DNA of 64,000 nt, taken from Incurvaria masculella. Taxonomy: Eukaryota > Arthropoda > Insecta > Lepidoptera > Incurvariidae. Of the stretch, positions 54,241 through 64,000 are shown in pieces. The stretch lies in contig OX335652.1 of assembly GCA_946894095.1 (NCBI GenBank), positions 9,199,001-9,263,000 on the forward strand, given 5' to 3'. Both the position numbers and the translations under genes were made by a program. Within the stretch, counting starts at the first letter, position 1. The number at the start of each line of letters is the position of its first letter. The notes under the pieces were generated by a model. It saw nothing but the letters and a program-made list of their open reading frames with translations, ran no database searches and was not told the origin of the DNA.

Positions 54241-55969
54241 TTGTACGGATTTTATTTAAGTTGTTGATGTATTAATTAAAATAATAGAATACAGTTACTT
54301 GCCTATTGAAATGTACTTTAAACTTAATTAAAAAGAACCCTAAAATTATAAATAATTAATAAATTGAAGTAACTTTACAACTATAATTATTTTATGTTCG
54401 ATTATATTGGTGAGCACTTAACGTGCACTTGGGGCGCATTTTGCGCGCGCAGGTGGTTTCCCTTATTCGGATCCGCAGAATTACCCTCCCCTGAAGATTT
54501 ACACCTGCCACGGATCGGAGTATATAAACTAGCAAGGGGTTGGGTGGTATGGGCAATGCCTTTTAAAGCATATAGCTGTAGGTTGATTAGTTACGGACCT
54601 GTATAATTAAGTCATATGCATCCGTTTTTAACCGACTTCAAAAAAAAGGAGGAGGTTCTCAAATTATCGGATTTTTTTTATGTTATGATTGTGTAATGTT
54701 TTGCAGATACATTTTAGATTTGCTCAGTAACATATTATTTTCAGTGAACGGAATCAAATCGCTAAGTGCAACTTACTATCACAAAGTCAAAAATTAATCT
54801 AACACAATCGCTTTTGTATCACGAAACGTGGAATTGACAAATGAATTATTCATCGAAGGTATTTTTATGTAACGACTGATTATCAGTTTTGATAACTATG
54901 TATTAAAGTGCAGTAGCTATGTTATTTTTAGTCGTTCGGCGTTAACTATTTAAAAAATCCACCCTTAATTGAAAAAAAGCGTGCACAGGCCCGAACCAAG
55001 AAATGGCATATAACGCGCCCGATGTTATACGAACCGAGCTATCCAGACTTGAATCGAATTGGCCTTCATTAACTAATCCAATAGACGATTCCCGAGCTAC
55101 TAGATGGGGCTGATTTGGCGTCAGAATCTGTATCGACCAAATGTTTTCCGATCATTTAGAAAACAAACGAATTTCTTCTTATTTAAACTTCGCTGTCCTA
55201 CCATTAAATAAGTCAATAAAACGACTGTTTTATTTCAATAATTTAATAGGGTATGAAAAGTTAAGATACCTAAAATAAATTATGTGGCTGAAAAAGAAAA
55301 AAACTACTAATGGGTATTACCATATAAAACCGATCAGTGTGTTTTAATTTTCTTCAAAACTCACCCGCTCAATTTTGCACTTCATAAATTGTGGGTATTT
55401 TTATACCAAATTTGAAATTTCAGATACCTTTAAAAATCTTTACACTACATTATTCAAAGGTATCTATCAGAAATGTACGGTTTCTTTCACCCGGATGACG
55501 AATCCTCACATACATACTAATTAATGGTGTCGAATGACTTATTTACACATTTAAAAACTATACAAATTGTGCACTAAATTATGAACGGAGCTTAGAACTA
55601 TTTCCTCTCTAACTACGAACTGATAAAAATATAATTTATGACTTTATTTCGCGTAAAATGTATTTACAAGAACACTTAACTAGGAATAATGTTGAATAAT
55701 ATCAATACAATACATTTTGCTTTCTAGCCATTTCAACAATCATGCATAATAAATGTAAGTTTTGGCCTTCATGGTATCAAAATTTAAATTAACGAACAGA
55801 AAAAATATTCTATCATATTGATACATTTTTACTTATTTGTCCTGACTTAGGTACTAAAGTTAAAATATTTTCTGGCCAAATATTTTTATTCTACAACGTT
55901 GTTCTGTACACTCTGAAATATAACGGTCATTCATTCGAAATTGTGCATATCTTTTTTAAATATGCGATA
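54241..55969. other. Intergenic, between the two convergent host genes
   Basis: It contains the ACCGACTTCAAAAAAAAGGA repeat end at 54631-54652 and a G+C-moderate block at 54400-54600 with no recognised frame. Otherwise AT-rich and featureless. Confidence 0.5.
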
Positions 55970-55975
55970 TTTATT
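55970..55975 (-). promoter_or_regulatory. Candidate polyadenylation signal of the TSPN-domain gene
   Basis: AATAAA on the - strand, about 140 nt after the proposed stop codon at 56114. Its position supports the 56114-56242 exon being terminal. Confidence 0.5.
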
Positions 55976-56113
55976 CCTTTGTAAAAAGTATATCTAAATC
56001 CATTAGTACCTAATTCAACAAGTTTATGCTTTTCATCAAATATTACACCTTTTTTGGCACGAACTGAACAAAATACTTACACACTCCTATTTCGTGGTAT
56101 CATTAGGTAAAAG

Positions 56114-59100
56114 TTAAGTAACATCAATGCTGTTGTCCGCGATTCGGTCGTGTTGATCGTTGTATACGGGCACCTCCTGGTTGGAGCACTGCTGAGCTGC
56201 CGCGTTCGCTTCTGGTACTATCACCAGCTGCTCCAAGTCACCCTAGAATAATATATCAGATGAGTAAAGTATATCAGAAAAGCCTTATGAAAAATATGCT
56301 TCCCCTATACAAACGTGTCTTTGAAATAATAAAAAAAACCGGCCAAGTGCGAGTCGGACTCGCACACAAAGGGTTCCGTACCATCGTACAAAAAATAATA
56401 CAAATAAATCGCAACAGAAATAGAACAGAAAATATTTCTATAGAAGTTACGGCAGTGACTCATGCCTTAAGCCCTGGTCCTTATACACTGAGCCGATAGC
56501 CTGAAATTGGCATTTGTGGGCTATAGGGTTCGCTTTCGGTACTACATCCTGCAAGAATATTTTCGGGAACGCGGCATAAGCCTCCCAAATTACTATAGTT
56601 CTGCACTTCACGATAAGACATGAGAGACATTGCATAGATCATGCAATAACTACAGTCTAGTTCTTTGTTATAACATGTTGTTATTGATTGAAGACTATAG
56701 ATAATATTTTGGTTATTTTTAACGATAAGGTGAAACACACAAATGACAAAGATTCTTACCGAAAACAAATATCCAATGATTAGGTCAGCATCCTTGGGTG
56801 TGTCGAGCGAGTCCTTTTCAAGAACATCAGTTCGCAGCCAGCGGCAGTCTACGAATACGCGTACAGTGCTGTCGTCGTGCACACTGCTCCCAAGAACAAA
56901 CGTTTTAATGTTTAAGTTAATGTGGATATGCGAATGGTTAGTCGATGTGTTCAAGTCAACACCAAGAACAGTAGTCTGTAAAACATTTTTTTTAATCAAA
57001 TATGCATTAATTTATATTCAGTGAGGTAATGATTGTGAATTGTTAAATTGTAAAAATTATTGTGCATTACAGTTATTTTAAAGCAGGCTTTAAACAAGAG
57101 AGAGATTGGGCTACCTAATGGCGTTCCACTGGTGAGAAACTTAATACGGTGTGGCCGTGACTTAAGGATGTTCCGACCCATACAATGTTTTTTTTACACA
57201 TAACGCAAAAAGTAATGCACTTTAAGGCACGAATTCGTCAAAAATATTAAATATAGCCATAGTAGTTGCAGCGAAAACATATTCACAATTTCAGGTTGAA
57301 TGGTTTCGTTGTAATTGCCGATTAGAAGTTTTACATCGTTAGATGGCGCTGTTAAATAAACATCGTATTTAAATAAATTGTAACAAAACCAATAATCCTG
57401 AAATTGTGAAAATGTTTTCGCTGCAAGTAATATGACTATATTAAACTTTTATTATTAATTCGTGGCTTAAGGTGCAATACTTTTTGCGTTATGTATGCAA
57501 ACAACTTTATATGGGTCGGAACAGCCTTAAATGGCCGACTGGATACCGCGTATTGTGTATTCCACTTTGTAGCGAAAATCGTATAGTGGATTCAGGGGCG
57601 CCTCTCCAGAGTCGCACATCATCTACTGTTTAGTTAACCCTGTCAGTTCCTGATCGTGTGCCGGTGCCATCAGAATAGACCAGTATGGATGGGGTGATGC
57701 AGCATGTACCTACCAGCACTGTTGCCTGCTTCTGCTTGTCAAAATCCGGTTATCTGAGTGGTCAATTTGAGTTCTCACCTAAATTGAAGTTTACGGCAAA
57801 CCGATCGACTGGCGTTTTCCGTCAACTCCATACAATTTTTTACCAGATATTCTGTGGTTTTACTTCTTCAAGCTGTCAAAGTCAAACTCGGACTTCCGAT
57901 TTGTATGAAAACGCGGAGTCGACGTAAACGGCAACGTCGACGTATTTACGGCAACGTTGAGTAAGCTGTCAAATCAAGCTCGGACTCGCAAATGTTAGTT
58001 CGATTAACGCCCACTGCGCCCGCTCTTCAATTTCTCCATACATTTTAAAACGCCAGTCAATCGGTTTGCCGTAACGCCAATTTAGGTGACAACTGGGACT
58101 TCGGGTACTGAGTGGTCAGTCTGAGTTCTCACCTAAATTGAAGTTTACGGCAAACCGATCGACTGGCGTTTTCCGTCAACTCCATACAATTTTTTACCAG
58201 ATATTCTGTGGTTTTACTTCTTCAAGCTGTCAAAGTCAAACTCGGACTTCCGATTTGTATGAAAACGCGGAGTCGACGTAAACGGCAACGTCGACGTATT
58301 TACGGCAACGTTGAGTAAGCTGTCAAATCAAGCTCGGACTCGCAAATGTTAGTTCGATTAACGCCCACTGCGCCCGCTCTTCAATTTCTCCATACATTTT
58401 AAAACGCCAGTCAATCGGTTTGCCGTAACGCCAATTTAGGTGACAACTGGGACTTCGGGTACTGAGTGGTCAGTCTGAGTTCTCACCTAAATTGGCGTTT
58501 ACGGCAAACCGATCGACTGGCGTTTTTTCCAAACTCCATAGAAGTTTTTACTAGATATTCTGTGGTTTTACCTCTTCGAGCTGTCAAAGTCAAACGCGGA
58601 CTTCCGATTTGGACGAAAACGCGGAGTGGACCTAAACCGCAACGTCGACGTATTTACGGCAAAGTTGAGTAAGCTGTCAAATCAAGCTCGGACTCGCAAA
58701 TGTTAGTTCTCTTAACGCCCGCTGCGCGCGCTCTTCAATTTCTCCATACATTTCAAAACGCCAGTCGATCGGTTTGCCTTAACGCCAATTTAGGTGACAA
58801 CTGAGACTACCGGCTGAACAGTGCCAGTGGGAGTCGTACATCATAACCAGGTTATAGATTACGGGTAGTTACAGTATGTGCGAGACGCGGTGCTCCTTTT
58901 TCTTCCAGCTCCAGCGTGATAACTACAGGTACCTTGATCACCCCGGTGGTACCCGGACCCGGGTGGTAGCTTGCGGACGATTCTAGGATGTACTAGACGC
59001 GCTGCTCATTTTCCTGCCAGCTCCAGATAGAAAATATCAGTTACCTGATAGCAAGCCGATGCCAACGAAAGTCGTGCAGTGTAACCGCGAGGTAGATGAC

Positions 59101-59229
59101 TCGAGTAGGGCCTGCTCCAGCATGTACCAGCCGCGCTGCTCCTCTCCCTGCCAGCTCCAGCGATAGGAAGGCGCCCGCTCGCCTCCGTGACCGCAGGGAG
59201 AAAAGTGTACCCTGGCCGTATCCGCCACT
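56114..59229 (-). CDS. Thrombospondin N-terminal-like (TSPN/laminin-G) domain protein, three 3' exons
   Basis: Proposed exons on the - strand: 59229-59045, 56886-56760 and 56242-56114, all bounded by AG and GT, with phases that agree (146 residues visible). Exon 1 encodes GQGTLFSLRSRRRAGAFLSL to LHDFRWHRLAI. Exon 2 encodes SSVHDDSTVRVFVDCRWLRT and DADLIIGYLFS. Exon 3 encodes GDLEQLVIVPEANAAAQQC and ends in IDVT and a stop. This order (LFSL strand, RWHRLAI, VRVxVDC, GYLFxGxLEQL, QQC) is that of TSPN domains in thrombospondins and some collagens, which are secreted matrix proteins. The signal peptide and 5' exons are not found in the window. The protein ending soon after the domain is unusual for a thrombospondin, so an alternative donor (for example at GAG|GTGCCC) may lead to further exons. 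An acceptor at 56976 would break the frame. Confidence 0.8.
56329..56400 (+). mobile_element. SINE-B head only
   Basis: AACCGGCCAAGTGCGAGTCG, GACTCGCACACAAAGGGTTC and CCGTACCATCGTACAAAAAA, then unrelated sequence. It lies in the last intron of the TSPN gene. Confidence 0.85.
57162..57530. mobile_element. TTAA-flanked MITE with long inverted arms
   Basis: The ends are TTAAGGATGTTCCGACCCAT and ATGGGTCGGAACAGCCTTAA. The arms of about 150 bp continue through AACGCAAAAAGTAATGCA-type / CTTTTTGCGTTATGT and GCAGCGAAAACAT / ATGTTTTCGCTGC. TTAA at both ends fits a piggyBac-type target duplication. Non-coding, in the first visible intron of the TSPN gene. Confidence 0.9.
57765..58809. mobile_element. 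Three head-to-tail copies of a TA-type MITE
   Basis: The units repeat with an exact 354-bp period (the AAATTG before the left TIR ends at 57786, 58140 and 58494). Copies 1 and 2 are almost identical; copy 3 has diverged. Each unit has inverted ends of about 45 bp: TCACCTAAATTG with GGCAAACCGATCGACTGGCG on the left, and CGCCAGTCAATCGGTTTGCC with CCAATTTAGGTGA on the right. The family matches 5477-5796. The frame at 58466-58672 is MITE sequence. Confidence 0.92.
58828..59040 (-). pseudogene. Decayed intronic copies of the first visible TSPN exon
   Basis: GCTGCTC..TTCCTGCCAGCTCCAG (about 58997-59028) and GTGCTCC..TTCTTCCAGCTCCAG (about 58890-58916) repeat exon positions 59134-59160. The older copy also keeps GGGAGTCGTACATCATAACC (58830-58850), corresponding to exon bases near 59067-59086. 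Spacing between the copies is about 112 and 134 bp. Neither has an intact frame or splice sites. Confidence 0.65.
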
Positions 59230-60309
59230 CTAAAAATACAAAGGCAAAAGCCTAGTTCATAATTGTAGGTGAACGAGAACTACCCTGTAGGTTTTGATTT
59301 ATTTTAAAATATGAGACATAAATAGCTGTATTTTTTATATTAGAAGCTTAATTTTTCACAGCTTCAAGGGGCCATAGACCATAGAACGAAGTGATCCTAT
59401 AAGGTCACTTTTAAACTTTTAACGTGTAAACGAACGATGAACGAAACCCTAAAAAAGACAGGCTTTTATTTCTCTTCTCGACTTTTCACACCCATTGACT
59501 ACACATACGGCAAGGGCATGTTATAAAGGGCGTATCAATCAAAATATTTAATGAGTGAATGTGCGTGCGAGCACGCTTGTGACAATCTATTGATGTTCGC
59601 ATCGAGGTGTACGGGCCCCATGTTTGTTTACGAGACGATTCATTTAACGCCTATAACCCAAGTTGGGGTTGGTGCTATAAGTGATTGACATGAAGCCATC
59701 TACTATTGGGAGAAGTTAATAAAATGACATGGAGAAAAATCCGCCGCGACTTTAAATTTGAGCAATATGAGCCAATTTTCACTTGTAATCACAAAAATAA
59801 TGCATTTACAGAGATACATATTTGTATCCTGAGACACAATAACTACCTCAGGTGTTTGCAGAAGCATCGTACAGGCTAGATACTAAAAATGCTGTAAACA
59901 GAACACAGTTTATATCCTACTTGCGGTAGGTAATAGATAAAATCGTGGCAGTAAAATATAAATCGGAGATCGTGTGAGGAGTAGTCGTTCATTTGTTCGC
60001 TCTCAAACTTCCCTTCGATTAAAACAAAGTTTCAAAATTTTTTTAAGGAATTGGAAAAAAACTACACAACATTTTTTTATATACAATTTAATTTAACTTT
60101 TATTTAGAATGTGAAGGAATGTTATCAAGTATGCCTTCATGGCTAGAAACTATGGCAAATAAAAAAAATTAAAAAAAATGGGCATTTTGACAAAAATTAA
60201 AACAGCATATCCTGTTTTGGAAAAAAAATTGAACTAGTTGATTTTGAGAAAAAAACCCCACACTGTAGTCCACCAGTCAAAAGTGTCGCTTATAAAGCAC
60301 ACATTCTGT
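59230..60309. other. Intron or upstream DNA of the TSPN gene
   Basis: AT-rich; no convincing upstream exon, repeat or promoter is seen. 60100-60245 is very A-rich. Confidence 0.45.
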
Positions 60310-60480
60310 GAAGTAATATTAGACAGCAAACTGGATATTAAACAGGTGCGGATGTGTGTTGATGGTTGAATGCGATGTTTTTGGGGTAACATTGTGATAG
60401 TATAGGCAGTATTTGTCTAGTCTTTGGTATAGGCAAGGGTGTTTGTGGTAGCCATCCACATCCCATTTACAAAAATATGT
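60310..60480 (+). mobile_element. Degenerate SINE-A 3' end
   Basis: Only the closing stretch (TGGTAGCCATCCACATCCCA, then TTTACA) is clear. The preceding 120 bp resemble the family weakly. Confidence 0.4.
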
Positions 60481-60726
60481 TAATACCTATGAGCAAGAAC
60501 TATAGCAAACGAATGGACGTGATTCATGTGGAGATCCGTACCGAGTGTTTGCCTCTTCAGGCAACTTCCATACAACGAGCCCATAGTGATATCTACTTCG
60601 CGCGCGACTCGCTGTAATTAATAAACGGTAATTTGTGCAGCAGAACTATAAGAAATGAGCAATCCATTATTTATGGTATTTTCTTGCTGACAGTGAACTA
60701 TGAATGAATGAAGTACTAATTTTTTA

Positions 60727-60915
60727 TTTTCACCGGCACAAGAATACGCTTTGTACGCTCGCCGTTTGGGATTTTCGCAGTGATATCAGCGTCGTAATAT
60801 CTAGCCTATAGAAATCACAAAGCTCGTGACATTGACCAGATGAGAGTGCCCGTTCGAACACTAATGGGAGATTTATTTGTGAATAGATTCCAAGCTTCAG
60901 ATCACTGCTCATTTC
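60727..60915 (-). pseudogene. Unrecognised, possibly frameshifted coding fragment
   Basis: On the - strand one frame reads MSSDLKLGIYSQINLPLVFE through CHELCDFY. An adjacent frame continues ARYYDADITAKIPNGERTKR, then ILVPVKIKN and a stop. The composition of both halves looks protein-like and they meet at a shift of frame near 60805. I cannot name a family. It could be a relic of a TE or virus-derived gene, or an exon of the TSPN gene read incorrectly. Confidence 0.3.
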
Positions 60916-60964
60916 GGTTCTCTGCTCATATTACATAATACAAACGTGGCTGGTATGGTACAAC

Positions 60965-61180
60965 AAAAAAACCGGCCAAGTGCGAGTCGGACTCTCATCG
61001 ACCAAGAACTTTGTTTAACACAAAAAAATCATGTCTTTTATATGAGGGCCAAAACCAAATACACATTCTGTGAAAGCTTCAGCTGCCAACCTATTACGGT
61101 TCTACATACAGCCCTGTGACAGACGGACGGACAGCGGAGGCTTCCGTTGGCACTCTTTGGACACGGAACCCTAAAAAGCA
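60965..61180 (+). mobile_element. SINE-B, internally shortened
   Basis: AACCGGCCAAGTGCGAGTCG, then a body lacking GGTTCCGTACCATCG, then ACACATTCTGTGAAAGC, CCTGTGACAGACGGACGGAC, AGCGGAGGCTTCC and ACGGAACCCTAAAAAGC. Confidence 0.85.
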
Positions 61181-61884
61181 TGAAGCGATAAACAAAAATG
61201 TGTCTGATGGTAATACACAGGTTGTGCACAACCTAAGGGCAATTCATCCACTTCAGGTACTATTTTATAATGAGAGGTGAACCCCCTATAAGATTTGTGA
61301 CGAATTCGTTCTAGGAAATCTAATTTAATTTCGCAAAACGAAGTTATCTAGATGGGTTCATAAATGTTTGGCGAACACGTATATTTAAGCTTTTAATGGG
61401 ACGATAATTCTGGCGATTCACGAAAGGAACTCATAAAGGCGACAATAAATGTGAACGAACGCTCTCTCGGCAATTATGAACATAATACGTCCCCGTTCCA
61501 GGCAACACATGTCGATAACATCTCTGTTCAGCACGTCATTTGGGACCGCAATAAAATGTTCGCCCTGGATTTTATTCATATCCAATAATGTGTAACGATG
61601 TATGAGAGAATTTTATAAAAAACAATCTATGAAGCATGTTGACATGACAAATAGCTTTGAGGCTCTTTTTTTTGGGTTAAATTCAATTCTAAGGGGTAAT
61701 AATTGAGTTAATAAAACAAATATCATCGTTATTTTTTTTAAATCTGCCATTCCATTACTAAAATCACTTATTAATACCGTCGCTTTTTTTCAAAGAAAAT
61801 TATAATAAGTAAAATCGACCTTGAAGCACGAACCGTAAAGAAAGAAAGCTATAAAAATAACGACTTTTCAAGCAGATTTTTTTT

Positions 61885-62306
61885 ATGCAACCTGACATAG
61901 AAGGCTAATACTACACAACTACCGTTATAATATTAGCCCAATACACCACATTCCCTAAGGAATTAGTGCCATGCCAGGACCTTCACTTTATGAACTCGGC
62001 TACATTGAACTGGATAGAAAACACGGACAATTTTTAATTGCTGCTTCGACCATCTTTCCGATCATCTTTTCGATCATCCAATCCGATGGTATCAACCCGG
62101 GCGGGCTTAAACCCTACCACCTAGTAGGAGGAGTAGACTTACAGTTTTACATGGATTCCGAACCATGGTGCAGCTCGAATTCGTGACGAAATGCACTTAT
62201 CGAACTCAGAAAGAGAAAGAAAGTGGTGCATGTCGGGGCGAGGAATCGAACCTAGACCTCTGGTACGTTAGGCCAGTCCCCGCGCCACTAGGCTACGAGC
62301 CGTTTA
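61885..62306 (-). mobile_element. SINE-A, full length with tRNA-like head
   Basis: On the - strand it starts GGCTCGTAGCCTAGTGGCGC with a perfect A-box-like TAGCCTAGTGG and a B box GGTTCGATTCC about 40 bp on. The body follows, and it ends near 61885 after ATGTGGTGTATTGGGCTAAT. About 420 bp long, the best reference for the family here. The 71-residue + frame at 61971 is non-coding. The head is not called a tRNA gene because it lacks a complete cloverleaf and is joined to the SINE body. Confidence 0.88.
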
Positions 62307-62529
62307 AAAAGCTGTCGGATTTGAACTAAAAAGTAAACCTTACGGGGGCAGTACGTCTTACAATTCCGCCACCCAGCTCTATACCTACCCATAATTAGGG
62401 ATTTTCCTACAATCTCTGCACCCGTTATCAATACCTGTTACTGACAACGTGTTCAAGAATTTAAATGCTTCGTGTTAACGTTTTGGACATTGATTGCACA
62501 GATTGAACATTCACATATATTAAGCACTA

Positions 62530-62690
62530 CCTGCCGTGGTATTTTCCGCAAAGTACAACCTGCGGTCCTTTAAACATAGTGTGAAGATGTACCTGTCCAG
62601 CCGGCGTGGTTTTCATATCTTATGCGAGGGCTTGGCGTATGCCATATGCCGCGCTAAGCATAAAAATAATTGCTTCACGGTCGATTCTAC
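62530..62690 (+). pseudogene. LINE C-terminal stub
   Basis: It encodes VFSAKYNLRSFKHSVKMYLS, then SRRGFHILCEGLAYAICRA, matching the tail family at 8420-8605 and 44615-44720. No upstream RT. Confidence 0.75.
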
Positions 62691-62751
62691 ATTACATCAT
62701 TCAAATATATTTATTTTAATCATCAATCAAATATTTTATATTCATAAAAAC

Positions 62752-63057
62752 CCGGCCAAGTGCGAGTCGGACTCACACACGAAGGGTTCCGTACCATCTT
62801 ACAAGATTTAACACCAAACAATCACTTTATTTGTATGGGGGCCCCCTTTATTTTTTATTATTTTTTAATTTTACCTATTTGTTGTTATTTATAATATTAA
62901 TAATATTATAAATAAATACATAATCTGTGAAAATATCAGCTCCCTTCCTATTACGGTTCATGAGAAACAGCCTTGTGACGGACGGACGGACGGACGGACA
63001 GCGGAGGTTTAGTAATAGGGTTCCGTTGGCACGCTTTGGGTACGGAATCCTAAAAAG
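62752..63057 (+). mobile_element. SINE-B, full length (best copy)
   Basis: CGGCCAAGTGCGAGTCGGAC, AAGGGTTCCGTACCATCTTA, AATCACTTTATTTGTATGGG, TTTTACCTATTTGTTGTTAT, AATCTGTGAAAATATCAGC, CATGAGAAACAGCC, (GGAC)n, AGCGGAGGTTTAGTAATAGG and TTTGGGTACGGAATCC. About 305 bp. No A or B box was recognised, so SINE is a working label; the hairpin head could equally be one end of a Helitron-like non-autonomous element. Confidence 0.88.
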
Positions 63058-63854
63058 CTAAATAGTATTTTAGGTACAAGTATAAATATCTGCTTTTCAA
63101 GATCGACCATTAGATTTTGGAACACATAGCTCCCTCGACAGCTTGTCAACTTAGCGTAGCCCCTGAATTACTTAATCGCAATAAATAAGTTTACAGCGAA
63201 AAGCCAGGCCAGGGTCTCTCATTAATCATTTCCGGGGCTCGCTTTCGACGAAAATATAAAAAAACGTCGGAGAGTAATGACGGTACACGTCACCTGCATC
63301 AGATGCCCGTACAGAGCGTCTCATCATTGCCGTGACCATCCTGACGGTTGATTATGTCATAAATTGTTTTGTTTACTCCAATATCGCAAACTAATTATGA
63401 ATTTTGAATATTATACTTAGCCGTACATCAGGTAACTATTATATATATCGGCTAGCTTTAGTACCCAGCTCCGTTATGGTGCATTCGTGGTGGGCCGATT
63501 TGAATGATTTTTTATTCGAATAATTCGATTGTTGTATGTCCCAAATGTATTTGATAGTGTTTTAAGAGAGCGAATGAATCACTCTTACATTCATCTATTC
63601 AGGCCATTCTAGTATAGCGAGGCCGAAATGAAATTAGCTGCGTGACCTTTTATTTTTTTGTTTATACGAAATTATCAATGAAAATTTGGAATTCGAAACT
63701 GAAAAGAAACTGAACGAATCATTTCTAGCCGGCCGAATAACGAGTGCCGCTATTTGCTTGAAATCATTCAAATAATCATTCGATTGTTGTTTCTAATGAC
63801 TATTCGATTTGGTAATCTAATATATAAATAATATAAAGGGGAAAGTTTGTAATA
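63058..63854. other. AT-rich interval, nothing recognised
   Basis: No gene or defined repeat seen. The end (63800-63850) leads into the microsatellite. Confidence 0.45.
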
Positions 63855-63898
63855 ATGGATGGATGGATGGATGGATGGATGGATGGATGGATGGATGT
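63855..63898 (+). repeat. (ATGG)n microsatellite
   Basis: About ten uninterrupted units. The following ACGTAAAAACTACTGAATGG with GATTCTAATGAAACTTTACA resembles a common dispersed repeat of arthropod genomes, of which the microsatellite may be a border. Confidence 0.9.
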
Positions 63899-64000
63899 TT
63901 GTTACTCTTTCACGTAAAAACTACTGAATGGATTCTAATGAAACTTTACAATAATATAGCTTATACATCAGAATAACACATAGGCTACAATTTATGTGCC

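Noticed and set aside
56481..56999. 172-codon - strand frame as a single exon
   Set aside because: Only 56886-56760 fits the TSPN domain; the rest is intron read in frame, and an acceptor at 56976 would put the TSPN reading out of phase with the previous exon.
62240..62306. tRNA gene on the - strand
   Set aside because: A and B boxes are present, but the sequence runs into a 420-bp body repeated elsewhere and no full cloverleaf with acceptor stem is seen; it is the head of SINE-A.
1..64000. CRISPR array, bacterial operon or prophage signals
   Set aside because: No evenly spaced short repeats with unique spacers, no operon-like gene packing, and clear introns and LINEs: the DNA is eukaryotic.

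Overview
This window is nuclear DNA from an insect, most likely a moth or butterfly. The signs are split genes with GT..AG introns, homologues of animal membrane and extracellular proteins, Jockey/CR1-group non-LTR retrotransposons (LINEs), a hAT transposon, tRNA-headed SINEs and many short inverted-repeat elements. The Lepidoptera assignment rests on the style of the repeats and was not checked by search.

Two host genes can be supported. One on the + strand (about 47999-52301) encodes a rolling-stone (Rost)-like multi-pass membrane protein in five phase-compatible exons. One on the - strand (exons between 59229 and 56114, apparently open at its 5' end) encodes a thrombospondin N-terminal-like (TSPN, laminin-G fold) domain. 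Their 3' ends converge across about 3.8 kb.

Nearly everything else is mobile DNA. 0.7-1.3 kb: 3' end of a LINE with a pentamer tail. 1.7-11 kb: fold-back MITEs, SINE pieces and CpG-rich patches without recognisable genes. 12.0-15.8 kb: a dead hAT transposon with a perfect 8-bp target duplication, holding a TTAA-type MITE, a hairpin repeat and a 1.5-kb long-armed fold-back element. 16-25 kb: more SINE/MITE copies, LINE stubs and a clear copy-inside-copy insertion. 25.4-34.4 kb: an RT relic, a two-ORF LINE, and an apparently exact 2,619-bp tandem duplication of that LINE's 3' half plus its flank. 35-38 kb: LINE and SINE debris. 38.7-43.8 kb: a second, apparently intact LINE. 44-47 kb: small tandem and inverted repeats. 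53.3-54.2 kb: a degenerate minisatellite. 56-59 kb: the TSPN-gene introns, carrying a TTAA MITE, three head-to-tail copies of a TA-flanked MITE and decayed copies of an exon. 60-64 kb: SINEs, a LINE stub and a tetranucleotide microsatellite.

The most unusual object is the second LINE. ORF1 (PHD finger, coiled coil) is followed, after one in-frame TGA, by another long open frame (ORFX) that ends on an ATGA overlap with the endonuclease/reverse-transcriptase ORF2. ORFX is hydrophobic and contains an in-frame internal repeat. The layout suggests coupled translation of a third, possibly membrane-associated protein.
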